This document shows, one piece after another, positions 1-8,832 of a stretch of DNA of 64,000 bases (its first letter is position 1; every line of letters begins with the position of its first letter). Source of the DNA: Azospirillum sp. 412522 (GTDB lineage: Bacteria; Pseudomonadota; Alphaproteobacteria; Azospirillales; Azospirillaceae); NCBI RefSeq assembly GCF_019805165.1, contig NZ_RWIJ01000027.1:1-64000 (forward strand). The letters run 5' to 3'. The notes beneath the pieces were generated by a model. The model searched no databases and was not told where the DNA came from. It was given only the letters and a program-made list of their open reading frames with translations. The translations under genes were made by a program, and so were the position numbers.

Positions 1-473
1 TCGGCGACCTGGTCGGCGAGCCGATGCTGGCGCACAAGGCGTCGGCGCAGGGGGAGATGGTGGCGGAGATCATCGCCGGCCACCGCCGCCGCTTCGCGCC
101 GGCCGCGATCCCGGCGGTCTGCTTCACCGAACCGGAGATCGTCGGCGTCGGCCTGTCTCCGGACGAGGCGGCGGCGCAGGGGATCGACGTGGTCGTCGAC
201 CAGTTTCCCTTCGCCGCGAACGGCCGCGCGCTGACCCTGGACGCCGGCGAGAACGGCTTCGTCCGGCTGGTGGCGCGTCGGGACGACCGGCGGGTGATCG
301 GCATCCAGGCGGTGGGTGCCCATGTCTCGGAGCTGTCGGGGGAATTCGCGCTGGCTCTGGAAATGGGCGCGGAGCTGGAGGATTTGGCGGGAACGATCCA
401 TGCCCACCCCACCCTGGGCGAGGTCTTCCACGAAGCTGCGCTCAGGCTGCTGGGACGGCCGCTCCATTTCTGA
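1..473 (+). CDS. lpdA: Dihydrolipoamide dehydrogenase (E3), C-terminal part
   Basis: This is the 3' end of a gene entering from the left; the frame is open from base 3 to the TGA at 471-473. The visible part begins GDLVGEPMLAHKA and carries the C-terminal dimerisation domain of the pyridine nucleotide-disulfide oxidoreductases. The HAHPTLGE motif near the end contains the His-Glu pair that completes the active site across the dimer. The enzyme reoxidises the lipoyl arm of 2-oxoacid dehydrogenase complexes with NAD+. Which complex it serves is not visible, because the E1 and E2 genes would lie upstream. The FAD and disulfide motifs are also outside the window. Assignment to the family is firm; the symbol is by family. 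Confidence 0.85.
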   Translation, partial: GDLVGEPMLAHKASAQGEMVAEIIAGHRRRFAPAAIPAVCFTEPEIVGVGLSPDEAAAQGIDVVVDQFPFAANGRALTLDAGENGFVRLVARRDDRRVIGIQAVGAHVSELSGEFALALEMGAELEDLAGTIHAHPTLGEVFHEAALRLLGRPLHF

Positions 474-522
474 TCCGATATTCGCGGCATTGAGATTGAA
501 ACCACCGGTGACCACGCTGATC

Positions 523-773
523 GGCCCTCTTTTCGGAGAAGTCCATATTGCCGTCGAGAGGTACGGCATTCCGCTGGCGACCGATGCGGCGCCGGCCAAT
601 GTGCACGACGCCAAGGGCATCGTCCCGGCCCTGCGGGAGATTGCCGGCCGCGGTTTCTGAACGGCATTGTCGAGCGGACGAAGGAGCAGCTCGTCGCTTT
701 CATCGAGATCGCCTTCATCTCGATCCTCCCATCCCGCCTGAAGCGGCCCGTCACCCAGAAAATCCCCGCATGA
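523..773 (+). pseudogene. IS5-like transposase remnant
   Basis: In one frame, up to a TGA at 658-660, the translation contains EVHIAVERYGIPLA and APANVHDAKG, which resemble the region around the second catalytic Asp of IS5-type DDE transposases. A different frame then reads GIVERTKEQLVAFIEI to a stop at 771-773, resembling the C-terminal end. The N-terminal half is absent and the two parts are out of frame, so the element is dead. No terminal inverted repeats were found. The family is judged from remembered motif patterns only. Confidence 0.5.
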
Positions 774-790
774 CGTCCACGAACAGCCAC

Positions 791-1744
791 TCAATCGTCC
801 CGGCGGATGCCATCTCCGCCGGGAATGGTCCGCGTCTGGAACAGGTTGACGCAAACCCCGCGCAGCCATCGGCTGGCGGCGTCATGGTGATACCGGGCGT
901 GCCAATGCTGCTTGACCGTGAAGGACGGGATCGGCACCGGGCAGGGGAACACGGTCAAGCCATTGATCCTGGCCAACATCTCGCCGCTTTGGCGTGGCAG
1001 GGTGGCGATCAGGTCCGTGGTTCCCACGATGGCGGCCATACCGAGAAAGCCGGGAAGCTCCATCACCACACGCCGGTCGACTCCGTGACGGTCCAGTGCG
1101 GATTCCAACAGCGCGTGGCCGGTTCCGGAGACGATGCCGATATGCGCCTCCGCCCGGTATCGCTCGATGGTCAGACCGTGGTCCAGCCTTGGATGGCGCG
1201 CGTTCGCCACGCAGACCCAATCCTGATCGAACAGAGCCTGCTGGTAGAAACCGGACTCCAATTCCGGGATGAGGCCGATCGCCATGTGGACGGCGCCCGA
1301 CTGTAGAAGGTCGCCGATGTCAGCTTCGATCTTTGCCGCCTCGAAGCGGGCGAGCGGAGCCGCCGCGCGGAGATGGGCCAGCAGTTGCGGAAGCAGGGTG
1401 ATGTGGCTTGCATCGGTCATGGCGATCCGGAACCGGTCCCGCGTCGTGCCGGGGACGAATTCCGGCTGCCAGGACGACAGGCGCCGCAGCGCTTCAAGCG
1501 CTTCACGCACGGTCTCGATCAGGGCATCGGCCCGCGGTGTCGGCTGCATCCCGGCCGGTGTGCGCACGAACAGCGGATCGTGCAGGTCGTGCCGCAGCTT
1601 GCCGAGCCAGATGCTCACCGTCGGCTGCGATTGCCCAAGTTCCTCGGCGGCGCGGGTGACGCTGCGCGTGCTGTACAGAACCTCGAACAGCCGCAACAGC
1701 TTGGCGTCGAGCAGCACGGGCGCGTCGGCATTGGATTTGCTCAT
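791..1744 (-). CDS. LysR-family transcriptional regulator
   Basis: A 317-residue LysR protein. A winged helix-turn-helix lies at about residues 12-75 (LFEVLYSTRSVTRAAEELGQ, then SQPTVSIWLGKLR), followed by a periplasmic-binding-like effector domain. The N-terminal motif resembles the NodD/aromatic-catabolism branch of the family. It diverges from the VOC-MaoC-CoA-transferase-aroE operon across a 334-bp gap with two dyads of the LysR-box type, so it probably controls those genes and itself. The effector is not known; an aromatic or quinate-pathway intermediate is an inference from the neighbours. The ATG at 1744 is the first start giving a complete helix-turn-helix. Confidence 0.85.
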   Translation of the reverse strand: MSKSNADAPVLLDAKLLRLFEVLYSTRSVTRAAEELGQSQPTVSIWLGKLRHDLHDPLFVRTPAGMQPTPRADALIETVREALEALRRLSSWQPEFVPGTTRDRFRIAMTDASHITLLPQLLAHLRAAAPLARFEAAKIEADIGDLLQSGAVHMAIGLIPELESGFYQQALFDQDWVCVANARHPRLDHGLTIERYRAEAHIGIVSGTGHALLESALDRHGVDRRVVMELPGFLGMAAIVGTTDLIATLPRQSGEMLARINGLTVFPCPVPIPSFTVKQHWHARYHHDAASRWLRGVCVNLFQTRTIPGGDGIRRDD

Positions 1745-2078
1745 TACGGCATCAGCATCATTTTATTGACGGTCACAATACGGCGCACCGATTCGGTCCC
1801 ATGGATGACGATCCCCGCGGAGCGGGACCCCCGCCCGGGCCGAACAGCGTCCAGATTGGTCCCAAGGCCGGCGTGCCGCCATTGAAATCCACAATACTCC
1901 CTATTGTATCGTTCGCATCGACAGCAATCCGTGACGCTACGTAATATTCCCCCGTCACAGCGATGACGTGGCCGGGGGTCAAATCACCTGCCCAATCAGT
2001 CCGGCCCGCATCGAGGCTGTCGAAGCGCCATCATCAGGAAGCGCTGAAAAGGCGCGCTTTTCAAAGGGAAGACCAGCA
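1745..2078. promoter_or_regulatory. Divergent control region with two dyads
   Basis: No gene is supported in this 334-bp stretch between the LysR gene and the VOC gene. It holds two related imperfect dyads. One is TATTG-N7-CAATA at 1764-1780, close to the LysR start codon. The other is ACAATA-N5-TATTGT at 1891-1907. Both share the ATTGT/ACAAT core and the length of LysR T-N11-A boxes. An AGGGAAG sequence at about 2065-2072 is the likely ribosome site for the VOC gene. Short open frames here lack recognisable domains. Confidence 0.45.
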
Positions 2079-2465
2079 ATGGCCTACTCCGGGAAGTCCT
2101 ATGTCGAGCATGTCGCCATCCGTGTGAAGGACATCCGCTGGCACATCAATTTCTTCCGTGAGGTGCTGGGCATGACGGTCCGCGAGATCGACGGCCCCGA
2201 GGATGCGCCGCGCCAGTTCTGGACGATCGGCGGCATCCAGCTGATCGCCGATCCGGCTTTCGAGGGACCGGAGGGGCGCTGCGCCCATCTCGGGGTGATG
2301 ACCGAGGATCTGGAGGCTGCAATGGCGGAAGCCCGGAATTGGGGCGTGGCCGAAATGCCCCAGGGCCGCAACTGGCTGCGGCTGCCCGACGGGCTTGCCG
2401 TCGAACTGATCCAGGCCCACGGCGGTTCGGTCGCCGAGGCATTGGCCGTCCAGCCGCGCGCCTGA
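2079..2465 (+). CDS. VOC-family (glyoxalase/dioxygenase-fold) protein
   Basis: About 128 residues starting MAYSGKSYVEHVAIRV. The protein has the two paired beta-alpha-beta-beta-beta modules of the vicinal oxygen chelate fold. Likely metal ligands are the early His (VEHVAIRV), the second His (AHLGVM) and the late Glu (AVELIQ). VOC proteins include glyoxalases, extradiol dioxygenases and epimerases, and the substrate cannot be read from sequence. The ATG at 2079 is preferred over an in-frame start at 1968 because it has a ribosome site and begins directly at the domain. It is the first gene of a plus-strand operon, 27 bp before the MaoC gene. Confidence 0.75.
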   Translation: MAYSGKSYVEHVAIRVKDIRWHINFFREVLGMTVREIDGPEDAPRQFWTIGGIQLIADPAFEGPEGRCAHLGVMTEDLEAAMAEARNWGVAEMPQGRNWLRLPDGLAVELIQAHGGSVAEALAVQPRA

Positions 2466-2492
2466 AGAGACTCCAAAGGAAAGATTCGCATC

Positions 2493-2942
2493 ATGCCGGT
2501 CGAACGCTATTACGAGGACGCCCAGGTGGGCGACGAGTGCATCAGCCCCAGCTTCACGGTAACCGAAGCGCACATCAACGCCTACGCCGACCTGTCCGGC
2601 GACCGCACCCCGATCCACCTCGACGAGGAATACGCCAAGACGACCCCCTTCGGGACGCGGGTGGCGCACGGCCTGTTCGGCCTGTCGATCGCCGACGGGC
2701 TGAAGACCCAGGCCGACTATCGGTTCCTGCCGGGAATGTCGCTCGGCTGGACCTGGGATTTCCTGGGGCCGATCAAGATCGGCGACGTTCTGCACGTGAA
2801 GTTCCGGGTCGGCAGCATGCGCACGACGAAGAAGCCCGGCTGGGGCATCGTCGTCCTGCCGTCGGAGCTGATCAACCAGGACGGCGTGGTGGTCCAGCGC
2901 GGCGAGCACCGCCTGATGATCCCGCGCCGGCCCAACGCCTGA
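2493..2942 (+). CDS. MaoC-like (R)-specific enoyl-CoA hydratase/dehydratase
   Basis: A 149-residue hotdog-fold protein. The hydratase-2 motif is seen in GDRTPIHLDEEYAK, with the catalytic Asp and His, followed by the conserved FGTRVAHGL. Members hydrate or dehydrate acyl-CoA or related thioesters in the cytoplasm. It lies between a VOC gene and a CaiB-type CoA-transferase gene, 17 bp before the latter. This points to a short pathway in which an acid is activated to its CoA ester and then dehydrated or hydrated. The substrate is unknown. Confidence 0.85.
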   Translation: MPVERYYEDAQVGDECISPSFTVTEAHINAYADLSGDRTPIHLDEEYAKTTPFGTRVAHGLFGLSIADGLKTQADYRFLPGMSLGWTWDFLGPIKIGDVLHVKFRVGSMRTTKKPGWGIVVLPSELINQDGVVVQRGEHRLMIPRRPNA

Positions 2943-2959
2943 TTCACCGGAGCCCCCTG

Positions 2960-4198
2960 ATGGCGACCCAGCCTCTTCCCCTCGCGGGCATCCGCGTCAT
3001 CGACTACAGCCATTTCCTGGCCGGTCCATTTTCGTCCCGCTGTCTGGCGGCGCTGGGCGCCGAGGTGATCAAGGTGGAACGCCCGACCGCGGGCGATGCC
3101 GGCCGCGCCCACCCCTATTTCATCGACGGGCAGAGCGGCTATTTCCTCCAGCAGAACATGGGCAAGCGGGGCCTCTGCGTGAACCTGAAGGATCCGCGCG
3201 GCCTGGAGCTGCTGCACAAGCTGGTGGAGACAGCCGACGTCTTCGTCGAGAACTACCGGCCGGGGGCGCTGGCCAAGCTGGGGCTGGGCTACGCGGAGCT
3301 GTCGCGGATCAACCCCCGGCTGGTCTATTGTTCGGTTTCCGCCTACGGACACACCGGGCCGGATTCGGCGCGGCCCGGCTTCGGTCTGATCGCCGAGGCG
3401 AAGAGCGGGGCGATGGCGCAGCTCGGCACGCCGGGCGAGGCTCCGCCGCTGTTCCGCATGCCGCTGGCCGACATGTATACCGGAATCCACGGCGTCGCGG
3501 CGATCTGCGCCGCACTGCTCGGTCGGGTGACGACCGGCAAGGGCCAGCATATCGATATGGCGCTGTATGATTGCATGGTGTCGATGCACGATTATGCGGT
3601 GCAACGCTACACGCTGAGCGGCGGCACGGAAATTCCGGTGCAGACCGGCCGCGACCAGCCGGAATCCACCGTCTACGGCGTCTTCTCCGGCCGCGACGGC
3701 CATCTGGTGATCGCAGCACAGGTGGACGATGCCTGGAAACGGCTGGCCAGGCTGATCGGCGGTGACGCGCTGGGTGCCGACGCGCGCTTCCTCGACCCGG
3801 CGAGCCGCAACGCGAACCGCAAGGCGGCGCTTGCCCTGGTGGAGGAGTGGACGATGGCGCAGCCGTCGGTCAAGGCCTGCATCGCGGCGCTCGATGCCGC
3901 CGAGGTGCCCTGTGCGCCGGTGCAGACCATCGACCAGGTGCTGGCCGACCCGCAGATCCAGGCCCGCGGCATGGTGGTCGAACAGGATCATCCGGTGCTG
4001 GGCCGCATCCGCATGCCGAACCTGCCGTTCCGCTTCTCCGACTGCGACACGAGCCCGCGCAGCGTGGCGCCGCTGATGGGACAGCACAACCGGGACATCG
4101 CCGCCGGCCTCGGCTACTCGGCGGCGGAGATCGCGGCGATGGAGCGCGACGGCGTGCTCCATGCCGAACCGGCGGTCGAACGTGCGGCCATGGCCTGA
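2960..4198 (+). CDS. CaiB/BaiF (class III) CoA-transferase
   Basis: 412 residues, the usual length for a single-domain class III CoA-transferase. Visible features are the N-terminal IDYSHFLAGPFSSRCLAALG region, the GAEVIKVE strand, and the catalytic Asp in MPLADMYTGIHG. These enzymes move CoA between carboxylates through an aspartyl-CoA anhydride intermediate. The start follows GGAGCCCCCTG. The gene is followed 17 bp later by a shikimate-dehydrogenase-family gene, so it may handle a side-chain or ring-derived acid of the same pathway. The actual acid is not deducible. It differs from the double-length CoA-transferase at 45.5 kb. Confidence 0.85.
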   Translation: MATQPLPLAGIRVIDYSHFLAGPFSSRCLAALGAEVIKVERPTAGDAGRAHPYFIDGQSGYFLQQNMGKRGLCVNLKDPRGLELLHKLVETADVFVENYRPGALAKLGLGYAELSRINPRLVYCSVSAYGHTGPDSARPGFGLIAEAKSGAMAQLGTPGEAPPLFRMPLADMYTGIHGVAAICAALLGRVTTGKGQHIDMALYDCMVSMHDYAVQRYTLSGGTEIPVQTGRDQPESTVYGVFSGRDGHLVIAAQVDDAWKRLARLIGGDALGADARFLDPASRNANRKAALALVEEWTMAQPSVKACIAALDAAEVPCAPVQTIDQVLADPQIQARGMVVEQDHPVLGRIRMPNLPFRFSDCDTSPRSVAPLMGQHNRDIAAGLGYSAAEIAAMERDGVLHAEPAVERAAMA

Positions 4199-4215
4199 GC
4201 GAAAGGAGCCGCTTC

Positions 4216-5070
4216 ATGACCGACCAGTATGCGGTGATCGGGAATCCGATCGGCCACACCAAGTCCCCGCTGATCCACATGAGCTTCGCCGGGGAAACCG
4301 GGCAGGACATCACCTACACCGCGATCGAGGGGCCGCTGGGCGGTTTTGCCGCCGCCGTCGATGCGTTCCGGGCCGGCGGCGGGCGGGGGCTGAACATCAC
4401 CGCCCCCTTCAAGCTGGATGCCTTCGCCTACGCCACCGACCTGCGGGAGCGGGCCAGGCTGGCCGGTGCGGTCAACGCGATGAAATTCGAGGATGGCCCT
4501 GAAGGTGGTCCTGAGGGCGGGCGGGTGATCGCCGACAATTTCGACGGCGTCGGGCTGGTGAACGACATCCAGCGCAACCTCGACTCCCCCCTCGCCGGAA
4601 AGCGCGTGCTGCTGCTGGGAGCCGGCGGGGCCGCGCGCGGCGCCATCCTGCCCATCCTGGAACAGAAGCCGGCCGAACTGGTGATCGCCAACCGGACCCT
4701 GTCCAAGGCCCAGGCGCTGGAAAGCCAGTTTTCGGCCTACGGCCGACTTTCCGGAACCGGCTATGCCGCCCTGACCGGCGGGCGGTCCGGCCGTTTCGAC
4801 GTCGTGCTGAACGCGACGTCCGCCAGCCTGCGCGGCGAGTTGCCGCCCGTGGATACGGCGGCCTTCGCCGCCGACGGCCTCGCCTACGAACTGGTCTACG
4901 GCAAGGGCCTGACGCCGTTCCTGCGTCTGGCACAGGGGGTTGGTGTGCGGCGCCTCGCCGACGGGGTCGGCATGCTGGTCGAGCAGGCGGCCGAGGCCTT
5001 CGCCTGGTGGCGCGGCATCCGCCCGGACACGCGCCCGGTCATCGAGCGGCTCACCGTTCCCTTGGTCTGA
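4216..5070 (+). CDS. Shikimate/quinate dehydrogenase, AroE family
   Basis: 284 residues. The substrate-binding motif reads GNPIGHTKSP, with Thr in place of the first Ser of the usual HSxSP. The catalytic Lys66 is in NITAPFK and Asp110 in DNFDGVG. A nucleotide-binding GAGGAARG lies at residues 136-143. A Gly/Glu-rich insertion (EGGPEGG) falls before the Asp. The enzyme interconverts shikimate with 3-dehydroshikimate, or quinate with 3-dehydroquinate. Because it sits with aroQ and a dehydroshikimate dehydratase, a catabolic role is more likely than the biosynthetic AroE role. The Thr change may widen use towards quinate, which is inference. AAAGGAGC precedes the ATG. Confidence 0.8.
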   Translation: MTDQYAVIGNPIGHTKSPLIHMSFAGETGQDITYTAIEGPLGGFAAAVDAFRAGGGRGLNITAPFKLDAFAYATDLRERARLAGAVNAMKFEDGPEGGPEGGRVIADNFDGVGLVNDIQRNLDSPLAGKRVLLLGAGGAARGAILPILEQKPAELVIANRTLSKAQALESQFSAYGRLSGTGYAALTGGRSGRFDVVLNATSASLRGELPPVDTAAFAADGLAYELVYGKGLTPFLRLAQGVGVRRLADGVGMLVEQAAEAFAWWRGIRPDTRPVIERLTVPLV

Positions 5071-5146
5071 CGGGGAAGGGCCGCCGGGCCGGCTTGCAGA
5101 ACGATAAGGCCGGCAATGGCCGCAGGAGGAAACGCCTCAGGAGGGA

Positions 5147-5821
5147 ATGCCCTTGGGCTACACACTTGATTTCAGCGTCGTCCTCGACGCTCTGCCGACG
5201 CTGCTGTGGGGCTGTGCAGGCACGATCGGACTGGCGCTCGCCGGGATGGCGCTGGCGCTGGTCATCGGCATCGGCGGGGTGGTGTTGCGCGGCTCGAAGC
5301 ACCGGCCATTGCGCTCGGCCGTCATCGTCTTCGTCGAGCTGATCCGCAACACGCCCTTCCTGGTGCAGATCTTCTTCCTGTTCTTCGCCCTGCCGAACAT
5401 CGGACTGGTCCTGAACCCGACCGTCACCGCCATCATCGCGCTTGGCCTCAATGGCGGCGCCTACGCCATCGAGATCATCCGCGGCGGCGTGCAGAGCATC
5501 GACAAGGGTCAGGTGGAGGCCGGCCTCGCGCTCGGCCTGCACAAGGGACAGGTCTTCCGCATGATCGTGCTGAAGCCGGCGCTGCGCGCCATCTACCCGT
5601 CGCTGACCGGCCAGTTCATCATGCTGACCCTGACGTCGAGCATCTGTTCCGCGGTCTCCGCCTATGAGCTGACCTCCGTCGCCCAGCGGATCGAATCCGA
5701 AACCTTCCGCAGCTTCGAGGTCTATTTCACCATCACGCTGATGTATCTGGCGATCTCCTGGCTGCTGATGACCGGATTCTCGGTCTTCTCGCGCCGCTAT
5801 TTCCTCTATCCGACCCGCTAG
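5147..5821 (+). CDS. Polar-amino-acid-type ABC transporter permease 1
   Basis: 224 residues with several hydrophobic segments. The HisM/GlnP-type permease signature is visible: the ELIRNTPFLVQIFFLFFALP start motif and the EAGLALGLHKGQVFRMIVL loop that contacts the ATPase. CAGGAGGGA lies just before the ATG at 5147. It pairs with the next permease gene 12 bp downstream, with a binding protein at 6591 and an ATPase at 7553. These inner-membrane permeases usually carry amino acids. The surrounding genes suggest a quinate- or shikimate-related organic acid instead, which is inference only. Confidence 0.85.
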   Translation: MPLGYTLDFSVVLDALPTLLWGCAGTIGLALAGMALALVIGIGGVVLRGSKHRPLRSAVIVFVELIRNTPFLVQIFFLFFALPNIGLVLNPTVTAIIALGLNGGAYAIEIIRGGVQSIDKGQVEAGLALGLHKGQVFRMIVLKPALRAIYPSLTGQFIMLTLTSSICSAVSAYELTSVAQRIESETFRSFEVYFTITLMYLAISWLLMTGFSVFSRRYFLYPTR

Positions 5822-5833
5822 GGAGCCGTCGAC

Positions 5834-6487
5834 ATGGGGAATTCTTTTGGCTTGGGCGAGCTGGGCTTCCTGATCCAGGGGTTGAAATGGACGGTGCTGC
5901 TGGCGGTGATCGCCTTCATCGGCGGCGGGATCGGCGGGCTGGGCGTGGCGTTGGCCCGCACCTCGACCTCGTGGGGGTTGCGGCGGATCACGGCCGGCTA
6001 CATCGCCGTCTTCCAGGGCACGCCGCTGCTGATGCAGCTTTTCGTGATCTATTACGGGCTTGGGCTGGTCGGCCTGACGCTGCCGGCCTGGCTGGCGGTT
6101 GCCATCGCCTTCACGCTGCACGCCAGCGCCTTTCTCGGCGAGATCTGGCGCGGTGCGATCGAGGCGCTTCCCAAGGGCCAGTTCGAGGCGGCCAAGGCGC
6201 TCGGCCTGCATTACGTCCCCCGGATGCGCGACGTGATCCTGCCCCAGGCGCTGCGCATCGCGCTGCCCGCGACAATCGGCTTCCTGGTGCAGCTCATCAA
6301 GGGCACATCGCTGGCCGCCATCGTCGGCTTCATCGAGCTGGCCCGCGCCGGCCAGATCGTGTCCAACCAGACCTACGCGCCGCTGCTCGTCTTCACGGTG
6401 GTCGGCGCGATCTATTTCGCCCTCTGCTGGCCGCTGTCGCTCTACGGCACGCACATCGAAAACAGGATTTCACGCACCGCACGCTGA
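5834..6487 (+). CDS. Polar-amino-acid-type ABC transporter permease 2
   Basis: 217 residues and the partner of the preceding permease. It shows the paired signature FQGTPLLMQLFVIYYGLGL and the cytoplasmic EAAKALGLHYVPRMRDVILP loop (EAA motif), with about five membrane segments. A GGGAGCCGTCGAC leader precedes the ATG. Two different permeases indicate a heterodimeric membrane channel. Nothing is missing relative to the family. Confidence 0.85.
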   Translation: MGNSFGLGELGFLIQGLKWTVLLAVIAFIGGGIGGLGVALARTSTSWGLRRITAGYIAVFQGTPLLMQLFVIYYGLGLVGLTLPAWLAVAIAFTLHASAFLGEIWRGAIEALPKGQFEAAKALGLHYVPRMRDVILPQALRIALPATIGFLVQLIKGTSLAAIVGFIELARAGQIVSNQTYAPLLVFTVVGAIYFALCWPLSLYGTHIENRISRTAR

Positions 6488-6590
6488 CGCCCTCCTCGCG
6501 GGTCGCGGGCAGTGCGGATGTGAAGAGTCGCGGATGTGAAGACCTGTGAAAACCAGGGTCGTCCCTCAAGAAACATAAGGAAACGCCATC

Positions 6591-7442
6591 ATGACCGATA
6601 CACCGATCCTTCGTCCCACCCGCCGAGGCTTTCTCGTGACCGGCCTCGCCGTGCTGGCCGCCCCTGCCATCCTTTCGGCGAACGCCCGCACGGCCGCCGC
6701 CCAGACGGCGTCCGAGATCAAGAGCAAGGGCAAGCTGGTCGTCGGCATCCAGGGTGACAACGCCCCCTGGGGCTTCGTCAATTCGCAGGGCGTGCAGGAG
6801 GGCTTCGATGCCGACGTCGCCAAGCTGTTCGGCCAGGACCTGGGCGTTCCGGTCGAGTTCGTGCCGTTGGCGGTCGCCAACCGCATCCCGGCGCTGGTGA
6901 CCGGGCGCGTCGACATCCTGTTCGCCACCATGGGCATGTATCCGGATCGCGCCAAGGCGATCCAGTTCTCCAAGCCCTACGCCGCCAACGACGTGGTGCT
7001 GGTGGCGCCGAAGGCGACGGCAATCAAGAACACAGCCGACATGAAGTCCCTCATCATCGGCGTGGCGCGGTCGAGCGCCCAGGACACCGCCGTCACCAAG
7101 GCGGCGCCGGAAGGCACCGTCATCCGCCGCTTCGACGACGACGCGGCGACGATCCAGGCGATGCTGTCCGGCCAGGTCCAGGCGGTCGGCGCCAACCAGT
7201 TCTACCCGATCCGCCTCAACAAGGCGCAGCCCGACACCTACGAACGCAAACTGGATTTCCTGCGCCAGTACAACGGCGCCGGCACCCGGCTCGGCCAGAA
7301 GGAGTGGAACGAGACGGTCAACGCCTTCATCGACAAGATCAAGGCGAACGGCGAGCTGGCGAAGATCTACCAGAAATGGATGGGATTCGCGCCGCCTGAG
7401 TTCCCGACCTCGATGGAAGGCGTTCCCTTCACCGTCGGCTGA
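6591..7442 (+). CDS. Periplasmic solute-binding protein of the ABC importer
   Basis: 283 residues. The N-terminus PTRRGFLVTGLAVLAAPAIL is a Tat-type signal (twin Arg followed by Gly-Phe-Leu) with a hydrophobic stretch, so export is probably in folded form. The mature part begins near SEIKSKGKLVVGIQGDNAP, typical of family 3 binding proteins, and ends with the KIYQKWMGF motif. It delivers ligand to the permease pair encoded upstream. Family 3 proteins mostly bind polar amino acids. Residues deciding between an amino acid and a hydroxylated cyclic acid cannot be read by eye. Confidence 0.85.
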   Translation: MTDTPILRPTRRGFLVTGLAVLAAPAILSANARTAAAQTASEIKSKGKLVVGIQGDNAPWGFVNSQGVQEGFDADVAKLFGQDLGVPVEFVPLAVANRIPALVTGRVDILFATMGMYPDRAKAIQFSKPYAANDVVLVAPKATAIKNTADMKSLIIGVARSSAQDTAVTKAAPEGTVIRRFDDDAATIQAMLSGQVQAVGANQFYPIRLNKAQPDTYERKLDFLRQYNGAGTRLGQKEWNETVNAFIDKIKANGELAKIYQKWMGFAPPEFPTSMEGVPFTVG

Positions 7443-7552
7443 GCCTGGCCGGCCGGTGCCGGTCCTTCGGGGCCCGGTGCCGGCCGCCTCCGCGCCCCTT
7501 GAAGTGCAGAGGTCTCCCTCGTGCAGGACACCCCACCCAGGACACAAGCGTG

Positions 7553-8323
7553 ATGCCCTCGACCACCCCCTCCGCCCCGGCCGGCGATCCGCTCATCGTG
7601 ATGGAGGCCGTGAACAAATGGTACGGCACCTACCACGCCCTGCGCGACGTGAACCTGTCCGTCGGCCGTGGCGAGAAGATCGTGCTCTGCGGCCCGTCGG
7701 GTTCCGGCAAGAGCACGCTGATCCGCTGCATCAACCAGCTTGAAACCATCAAGTCCGGCAGCATCACGGTGGACGGCACCCGCCTCGACGACAGCAGCCG
7801 CAGCGTCGACGCGGTGCGCAGCGAGGTCGGCATGGTCTTCCAGAGCTTCAACCTGTTCCCGCACATGACCGTGCTGCAGAACTGCACGCTGGCGCCGATG
7901 CGGGTGCGCGGCATCCCCGCCGCCCAGGCGGAAGCGACGGCCAGGCGCTATCTGGAGCGGGTGCGCATCGCCGAGCATGCCCACAAGTATCCGGCCCAGC
8001 TGTCGGGCGGCCAGCAGCAGCGCGTCGCCATCGCCCGCGCGCTGTGCATGGAGCCGAAGGTCATGCTGTTCGACGAGCCGACCTCGGCGCTGGATCCCGA
8101 GATGGTCAAGGAGGTGCTGGACACCATGGTCGGGCTCGCCCGCGACGGCATGACGATGGTCTGCGTCACCCATGAGATGGGCTTCGCCCGCCAGGTCGCC
8201 GACCGGGTGATCTTCATGGCCGAGGGCGAGATCCTGGAGCAGGCCGATCCCGAGACCTTCTTCCGCAGCCCCCGGCATCCGCGCGCCCGCAGCTTCCTCG
8301 GCGAGATCCTGGCCCATCATTGA
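7553..8323 (+). CDS. ABC importer ATP-binding protein (GlnQ/HisP type)
   Basis: 256 residues. The Walker A motif GPSGSGKST, the Q-loop VFQSFNLFPHMTV, the signature LSGGQQQRVAIARAL, Walker B VMLFDEPTSALDPEM and the switch His in CVTHEMGF are all intact. The start at 7553 is preferred over one at 7499, because the longer version adds 18 residues of low-complexity leader unlike the family. This ATPase powers the importer encoded by the three genes before it. The aroQ gene follows 50 bp later in the same direction. Confidence 0.88.
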   Translation: MPSTTPSAPAGDPLIVMEAVNKWYGTYHALRDVNLSVGRGEKIVLCGPSGSGKSTLIRCINQLETIKSGSITVDGTRLDDSSRSVDAVRSEVGMVFQSFNLFPHMTVLQNCTLAPMRVRGIPAAQAEATARRYLERVRIAEHAHKYPAQLSGGQQQRVAIARALCMEPKVMLFDEPTSALDPEMVKEVLDTMVGLARDGMTMVCVTHEMGFARQVADRVIFMAEGEILEQADPETFFRSPRHPRARSFLGEILAHH

Positions 8324-8373
8324 GGTGGGCCGAGGACCCGACGCAACGCGATAGACCCTTGAGAGGACCCGCC

Positions 8374-8832
8374 ATGAGCCGCCTTGTCTATGTCCTGAAC
8401 GGCCCGAACCTGAATCTGCTGGGCAAGCGCCAGCCTCACATCTACGGCCATGTCACCCTGGCCGACGTGGAGGCCGAATGCCGGGCGCTGGCGGCGGAGC
8501 TGGGCCTGGAGCTCCGCTTCCACCAGAGCAACCGCGAATATGAGATCATCGACTGGATCCACGAGGCCAGGGAGACCGCCGGCGGCATCGTGATCAATCC
8601 GGCCGCCTTCACCCACACCTCGGTCGCGATCCTCGATGCGCTGAACACCTTCGAGCCGCCGGTGATCGAGGTCCACATCTCGAACGTCCACAAGCGCGAG
8701 GAATTCCGCCATCACTCCTTCGTCTCGGCGCGGGCCGACGGAGTGATGGCCGGCTTCGGCACCCAGGGCTACACGCTGGCGCTGCGGCGCGTCGCCTGGC
8801 TGATCGACGAGAAGGCCAAGCAGGAAGGCTGA
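8374..8832 (+). CDS. aroQ: Type II 3-dehydroquinate dehydratase
   Basis: 152 residues, the normal length for the type II family. The signature LNGPNLNLLGKRQPHIYG includes the catalytic Arg and Tyr. The INPAAFTHTS loop and EVHISNVHKREEFRHHS, with the Glu-His pair and a following Arg, complete the site. It converts 3-dehydroquinate to 3-dehydroshikimate in the cytoplasm. Its place between an importer and a dehydroshikimate dehydratase suggests the catabolic isozyme (QuiB-like) and not the biosynthetic one. GAGAGGACCCGCC precedes the ATG. Confidence 0.92.
   Translation: MSRLVYVLNGPNLNLLGKRQPHIYGHVTLADVEAECRALAAELGLELRFHQSNREYEIIDWIHEARETAGGIVINPAAFTHTSVAILDALNTFEPPVIEVHISNVHKREEFRHHSFVSARADGVMAGFGTQGYTLALRRVAWLIDEKAKQEG

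Noticed and set aside
1773..1982. Small minus-strand frame in the LysR-VOC gap
   Set aside because: It runs over both the dyad and the promoter region and has no recognisable features.
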